NCBI GenBank assembly: GCA_001949185.1
Contig: BDGG01000001.1
Coordinates: forward strand, 1-64,000
Source: Ramazzottius varieornatus
Lineage: Eukaryota > Tardigrada > Eutardigrada > Parachela > Ramazzottiidae
Reading direction: 5' to 3'
DNA: 64,000 bases
Below the pieces are notes generated by a model. It was not told the DNA's origin and did not search any database. It saw nothing but the letters and a program-made list of their open reading frames with translations. Each line of letters begins with the position of its first letter. Within the stretch, counting starts at the first letter, position 1. A program made the position numbers and the translations under genes. This document shows positions 57,258 through 64,000 of the stretch, piece after piece.

Positions 57258-60200
57258 TCAGATGTTGAAGCCTTTTTTACGAAGCCTACTTTGGATCGAA
57301 ATTTCCACCCAATACAGGATCATGCACGCCATAATGGAAACAAAAGTCAAGGCTTCCATGACATGGACAGGAGTTTTCACCCAGGAATGCATCAGCGTCT
57401 GGACTTCGTCCACACCATCACGGAAAGAGACCATCATTAGCTCTTCAGACTTTTGCTGCTCGTCTCTCTCAAACGCCTCCATGTCGCGCATCATCCTTTT
57501 ACACGCTCTTTCATTCTTCAAGTCTCGATGCTTCCTGACGAGTTGTATTGGTGGAACATCCAAAGAATTTTGGGACTTTGAGGAACGATCGAGGTTGCCT
57601 CCTGCAAATCAAGGAGCTGGTCAATCAAGCCTCACTGTCTATGGCCAATCAATTGACAGATACACTGGCAACAGTATCCAATCTTGTGCAGGAACACCAA
57701 TCAAACAAGTTCACACTCTGCTCACAGTTGATCGGAAATCGTGTTGATTTGTGCAAGAACACTTACCTGCAGAACTGTACCCTTCCCATTCATTCCACGA
57801 ACTCGTGCCGTAAGGTGAAGTTCGGAAAGATGCCTGAGGTGCAGGAACATCCTGTTGTGCTCGAGTATCTGAATAAGCTTGAAAGTAGTTCTCGTCGGAT
57901 TTCCGAGAATACTTCGGTTTGTCTGTTGGCTTCATCGTGGTGGAAGTTCCGGGAGGAACCGTCGTGTTTGTCGGCAGCATCATCTTCCACCATTTCTTAC
58001 TAACTGTCATATTCGATTCCCCCTTCGGAAAGCGTCTCCAGATAGAGCCATTGACTTGCACGACTTTACCCGTGTTGTCTTGCCTGTGTATTGTGCCCAG
58101 TTTTGAGTGTTTGGGTGGTGGATGGCTCTTCGGTACGTGTCGAACCTTGGTGCTGGTCGAGTTTGTCGAAGACTTCTTTCGAACGAACGGATGAGTCCTA
58201 GGTGGCTTTGGCTTCGAGGCAGATTTTTTTTTTGACGTACTCGGCTTGATTATCGTGGTTTTATTGGCAGATATTTTGGTCGGGATATTTAGCTTGACAT
58301 GTTTAGCTGATTTCCCTGTCTTGTCTTTATTTGCTTTCTCGCTTGTGACGTTCGTAGCCTTTTTGAACAGTGTGAAGGTTTGTTTGGATCCTGCTGTGGT
58401 TGTAAGGTTTTTATGTACGACTTTAGTATTCTTCACCGATCTGTCGATCTTCACTGGTTTTCGATGTTTCGGGCTCTGTGGATTCGTCGAAGGTTTTGTA
58501 GTCGCAGGAGTCGCCGAAGCCGTCGAAACTGACACAGATTTCAGTACCACTGGATTGGGCTTCATGTCTATCGAAAGCAGAAGTGTTGACTATTGGAAGA
58601 ATGACTGAGCGGATCGGTCGAACGAAAAACTTTCATCAAAATATGGGAGCTCGGCAGACAAATTCGGCCAGATCGTTTTCCGAAGTGGCGCACGCTTTCA
58701 GCCAATAACGCTGAATATGTGCGCCACTTGGAACAAAGGAAATCGTCAAAACTGTTTCCCAAGTGGCTCACGCATCCAGCCCATAACACGAGAAGGGGCG
58801 CCACCTGGCTGAAAGATCTTGTCGAGTTTATTCACCGAGCTGTCATGTACTGTAATGCTTCTTGAACTTCGCCAATCACGTGATCATACGCGTACAGTTG
58901 AACCCCCGTCCGAACATTTTGGCCTACTAGCCCCCTAAGGGATGTTTCGCGCCTATGATGACGTGCTTCGCGAAGTTCAAGTAGAAGCATCACAGTAGCA
59001 ACCGTACAATGCATACCAAGGGAATGGCCTTTATGAAATCTTCCATGATGTAAAGCTCGTCGCTTCACTCGCAATACTTTGTAAGGCTTGATTGGCTTGT
59101 TAACGCTCTTGGAATCCGCTTGAATGTTGCCTTTGCCTGAAACACAATACAGTACTGAATACCACACTGGACGTGTGACGTCATTGCGTCGTTTGGTCAC
59201 GGCGAACGAGCTTTGAAGTGTCTTCGAGATAATCATGCGATATTGGCTCATTCCAGAGGTTGATACTGTATGCTCTCCCGAAATTCACGTACGTCACTGA
59301 TTCAGACTGTTATGGTCACCGTATGAGAACTCTTTCTCTAGTTTTACACTCTGAATGGAGTGACGTACGTGAATTTCGGGAGAGTATACAGTACTCGCCT
59401 TGTTTAGTTTAGTAAGTCGGATTAGCACAGTGGTCAGCCAATCAGATCAGGCGATGGAGGCGGACCTGAACGCATTGAACCCACTATGCTATGCAAATTC
59501 CTGATCGGTGCTTAGCACGTACAGCCCACTAAACCCTGTTTAGTAAAAAGTGGTTAGTGGCCTAGTCATGTTGCACCGTGGGTATTGACTACTATGTAGC
59601 ATCCATGATGCTACTTGAATCCGTAAACTTTACCTGTCGTCTACTTTACGGCACCTTTTGACTTTTTCCAACTGGCAAGTTTCGAATTTCTACCTCACAG
59701 TCCCAGTCTCACTGGAAAATTTCCTTTTGCTTGTTTTCACGATCGTTTCATCGACCCAGCCATAGTAGACAACTCGTGCATGAAACACAGAACCATAGCT
59801 GACCAGAAAACCAGCTCTGAATTTGACGTCGCGTTGAAGTAAACGTGGCTAGCAGCTTTGGACACGATTCGCAAGCAGAATTCGAAAGACAAAAGCGCTT
59901 TGCTTCCGCAGCCTTTTAGTAGTTCGACTTCACATACTCTGACTTTAACTGAGCTTTGTGTTCAGAGCTTTAACTGCCTCTTCAACTGCTGGTTCACGAC
60001 TGCCGTTGTACGTACGTTGCACTACGCTAATCCGAGCCTGGCATAACGGGTCGCAACCTCTGCGTTGTTTAGTGTAGCTGGTGGGCGGAGTCTGATTGCT
60101 GTGCCGATTGAAAACAGTAAACTAAACCAGGCAAGTACCAACCTCTCTATTGTGTCTATCGTACAGCTTGTGCTGCCACATTACTCACTCGCGCAGTTCT

Positions 60201-60735
60201 TATCATCCGGACGGCATATTCTCGTCACTATCCTTCCGTCTCCCTCCGCTCTGATTCGGATAACATTGACAGTTTGCAGGTGTTTCTGATGGCGTTTGTG
60301 AACATTCCTTCTTGGATGCGGCTTGTCCTTTTCGTGTCCCTTCGACTTCTTCATTTTTCTTCGATGTGTCTCTTGTATCTTGTGCGTTTTCTCCCATTCT
60401 AATTCCTCCGTACTTCTGCGGTTATTATCCGCTCTGCTGACCAATACGGTCGACTGCAGAGTCGCCAAGTGTTTCGCTCCCGGTCCAGGTGGCGTCTTCG
60501 GGTTCGAGGGACTCTTCAAACTGGGATGATGCTTGTCCACACTACCATTCCCACCTTTTCGTACTTGCTGGATATACTCCACAGAGGCTTTATGGGCTTC
60601 TTGAGACGCCTTCTGACTGGCCACCCCGACCAATATCTCCGAGATGACTAAACCGATAGCACAACCCACGAAGAAAACCAAAGCGCCCGTCTTCTTTGAT
60701 ATCGATGGAGAAGACGAGGTGGAATTTTCCATCAT
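57258..60735 (-). CDS. Basic Thr/Lys-rich protein with an N-terminal and a C-terminal TM helix
   Basis: Exons 60735-60191, 58567-57760 and 57601-57258; both junctions match in phase, and the first uses a strong GTGAGT donor. Residues about 15-40 form a TM helix (GALVFFVGCAIGLVISEILV). A long Lys/Thr/Pro/Ser-rich segment with several N-x-T/S sites follows (e.g. NVTS, NKTT, NSTS, NMTV). The last exon has a charged helix (KNERACKRMMRDMEAFERDE) and a C-terminal TM helix (VMEALTFVSIMACMILYWVE). About 565 residues. Two anchors around a basic glycosylatable loop suggest a lumenal or extracellular loop. I do not recognise it. Intron 1 (1.6 kb) holds a family-A copy and a palindromic element, and a coding-like piece at about 58990-59140 that may be a skipped exon. 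Confidence 0.65.
58640..58845. repeat. Family-A repeat, two modules with clear ends
   Basis: A good type copy: left end ATGGGAGCTCGGCAGACAAA, hairpins GAAGTGGCGCACGC...TGTGCGCCACTTGG and CAAGTGGCTCACGC...GGGCGCCACCTGG, right end GAGTTTATTCACCGAGCTGT. Confidence 0.8.
59264..59393. repeat. 130-bp near-perfect palindromic element
   Basis: The arm TACTGTATGCTCTCCCGAAA continuing to GTACGTCACT (59264-59298) is repeated inverted at 59359-59393 with one mismatch. The 60-bp centre includes ATTCAGACTG / CTGAAT. The arms contain GACGTAC. Size and shape suit a small MITE. Confidence 0.7.
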
Positions 60736-60971
60736 TAGGGTCAGTCATCTTTGATGACGCAATCATCCCAGGAGCAACATCCCGAAGATCATTGCTTTAC
60801 TCTTCCGCCTCTGTAACCAGTTTCCAAGCTACCGTACAAGCAAATTAACCACTACGTAGAAAACACTTCCAGAAAAAAATTCATCCATAAAATTTACGTT
60901 TTTTCTTGTGGTAATATTTCGCCTTTTGATTTTCACACGAAAAAACTCATCGAGGGTTTTTTTGATATAAA
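60736..60971. other. Divergent promoter region of the two-TM gene and ARL6IP1
   Basis: 236 bp between two start codons, no coding signal. Confidence 0.4.
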
Positions 60972-62176
60972 ATGCAGAGACCCGAAGAGATTTCTGAGGA
61001 ATCCAGGATGCCATCTTTCCCGCCTCCCCCACCTCCGCCTCAAGACGGGGACCAGCGAGGACCCGGTCCGATGAACCAAGAGCCGGCTCCTCCGAACAAC
61101 AACAGCACCGACCAGAGCAACAACCAGAATAACAATAGCCAGCCATCGAACAAGGCGGAAGAGGAAGGACCGGTCTCCTTCGACGGTGGTGTGAATGAGC
61201 TAAAGATGAATCTGCGGAACATGCAGAACGACCACGAGGAGAAGTTGCGTGTCGTCAAGCGCGGCATGGACAAGTGGAAGCAGATCACTATCCCCGTTCT
61301 GCGTGTTCTCCACTGGGAGAAGAACTGGTACGCCGCTGCCTTGATTGGTGGCAACACCGTCTTCTTTTACCTGCTGCGCTACTGTAACATGTCGGTCTTG
61401 TCGCTTCTCTTCGGACTGGGAGCTGTGCTTGCCCTGATGGACGGCATGCTGCCCATGCTGAGCAAAGCCTTCCTCGAAAAACAGAACTGGTAAGAAAACA
61501 TACTCTCCGCTCTGTTGTCACCGACTCGCGTTTCTGTTGTTGTACGGTAAGTAATTTTAATAAACTGAAAAATTGTTCCGCTTCAACAATTTGCAGATTA
61601 AAAGTCACTTTGCTACACATATCTCATAAATGAGACGTCGGCGAATCAATCCGCTTGGGTCACTTTCCCAAGTGGCGCGCGCCTCTTGGCCAGAAACGAT
61701 GAAAACGTGCGCCACTTGGATTTACAGTCTGGGCGAAATCGTTTGCCGACGTGTCCAGTCTGTCTAAAATATGCACGGGGATACTTAACGTGTTCTGCTG
61801 GATTCGTAGGTCTCCGGAGGATGACAAGAAGTTCGACCAGCTCTGCTCCTGCCTGCTGGAGATGTGGGACTATGCTCACGAATCGATGGGCAGTCTGCGC
61901 AACTTGAGAAAGCAGATGCCACACCTCTTCACTGTCGGTCTGTGCGGACTGTGTCTTTTCGGCGCGGTGGTCAGCAGCAAGTTCAACACGGCCGGAAGCA
62001 TGTACTTCTTGACCACTGGTATGCTCCTCCTGCCCGGTATCTGCGCTAACAAGCAGCGTTTGACCAAGATGCGCGTCGAAGTGGAGAACGCACTGGCTCA
62101 CTCGGCCAAAGGGCGTGTTCCGGCTGGCAAACAGCAAGATGCCAAGCGTGAACCTCCGCCACCTCCGGTGTTTTAA
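60972..62176 (+). CDS. ARL6IP1: ARL6-interacting protein 1, reticulon-like ER-shaping protein
   Basis: Exons 60972-61489 and 61810-62176. The N terminus is Pro- and Asn-rich and disordered, longer than in vertebrates. Conserved part: MDKWKQITIPVLRVLHWEKN, a first hairpin helix pair (AALIGGNTVFFYLLRYCNM, VLSLLFGLGAVLALMDGMLP), the linker SPEDDKKFDQLCSCL and a second pair (LFTVGLCGLCLFGAVVSS, MYFLTTGMLLLPGIC). Four hydrophobic segments in two hairpins match ARL6IP1, which curves ER tubules. The protein ends in REPPPPPVF-TAA. An AATAAA at 62295 fits its 3' end. Confidence 0.85.
61640..61752. repeat. Family-A hairpin, one module, in ARL6IP1 intron
   Basis: Left end GACGTCGGCGAATCAATCCG, CAAGTGGCGCGCG...CGTGCGCCACTTGG, right end AAATCGTTTGCCGACGTGTC. 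The GTCGGC ends differ from the usual GCTCGGC and agree with the copy at 40926. Confidence 0.75.
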
Positions 62177-62493
62177 AAATAAGCATATGCTTGTGAGAAA
62201 AAGCAGTTCGGTTTTGTGTTTTGAACAGATATCATTTTGGAAAGATATAATGTTGCTGTAATCGTCTGATTGCCTTCCGAAGCCTGAATGTCGGAATAAA
62301 GCGGAAGACTACTCTTAAGGAAATTTACCTGGGCTCAGGGAAGAATAGTCGTGGCCGACGCAGGTTATAGTTGCAATTATGTTTACTCAGTTCGACTATA
62401 CAGAGTCGTCCATCATATGCGGAATGTTCAACTTGCAATTCATAAGAAGTCAGAAGTTTAAAGGTATCACAGAAAAGAAGTTATGGGAAGTAT
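62177..62493. terminator. 3' end region of ARL6IP1 and enolase
   Basis: Convergent gene ends. AATAAA at 62295-62300 on the plus strand is the likely ARL6IP1 polyadenylation signal. Confidence 0.5.

Positions 62494-64000
<1,507 letters not shown>

Noticed and set aside
58990-59251. 139-codon minus-strand frame in the two-TM gene intron
   Set aside because: Part of it looks coding-like but it has no phase-matched junction to either neighbouring exon; mentioned only as a possible skipped exon.

Overview
The window is nuclear DNA of a ciliated animal with a very compact gene layout: genes on both strands a few hundred bases apart, many GT-AG introns of about 40-100 bp, and one-exon to ten-exon genes. 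DGCR8/Pasha, CPEB1, LMBRD2, ARL6IP1, a filamin and a Ly6/uPAR protein point to Metazoa. The pairing of a Pasha gene with many motile-cilium genes, the tiny introns and the modest divergence from vertebrate proteins suggest an early-branching animal such as a sponge. That is inference; no rRNA or mitochondrial marker is present.

Layout from left to right: secreted two-domain Ly6 protein (+); KCMF1-like ZZ-finger E3 (+); RIB43A/RIBC (+); RSPH1 (-); LMBRD2 (+); short coiled-coil ORF (+); a filamin with only one Ig repeat (-); unknown gene (-); TEX9-like (+); RSPH9 (+), whose last intron contains a PIF/Harbinger transposon with its transposase and Myb-like genes; two coiled-coil genes; a small protein; ZMYND12 (+); DGCR8/Pasha (+); a transposon-rich gap of about 6.5 kb holding a pogo/Tigger-type element with 150-bp terminal inverted repeats; a membrane protein (-); an adenylate-kinase-like protein (+); an MSP/ASH-domain protein (-); two unknown disordered proteins (+); CPEB1 (+); a two-TM basic protein (-); ARL6IP1 (+); and the 3' part of enolase (-), cut by the right edge.

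Functionally the window is rich in axoneme and sperm-flagellum genes: RIBC, RSPH1, RSPH9, TEX9, ZMYND12, and probably the adenylate-kinase-like, MSP-domain and several coiled-coil proteins. Two radial-spoke subunits lie 12 kb apart.

The most unusual features are three. First, an intron-loving hairpin repeat family (core AAGTGGCGCAC / GTGCGCCACTT) sits at about 28 places in 64 kb, with two smaller families of similar build; at ZMYND12 one copy seems to have replaced an exon end. Second, several otherwise well-conserved genes carry in-frame TAG codons (RIBC, RSPH9, DGCR8) or single-base +1 reading-frame offsets (DGCR8 twice, the MSP gene, probably RSPH1). Either the sequence has errors, these genes are decaying, or recoding occurs; the sequence alone cannot decide. 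Third, there is an intact miniature filamin (CH-CH plus one filamin repeat). Splice sites were placed by hand from reading frame, phase and GT/AG, so exon ends are predictions.
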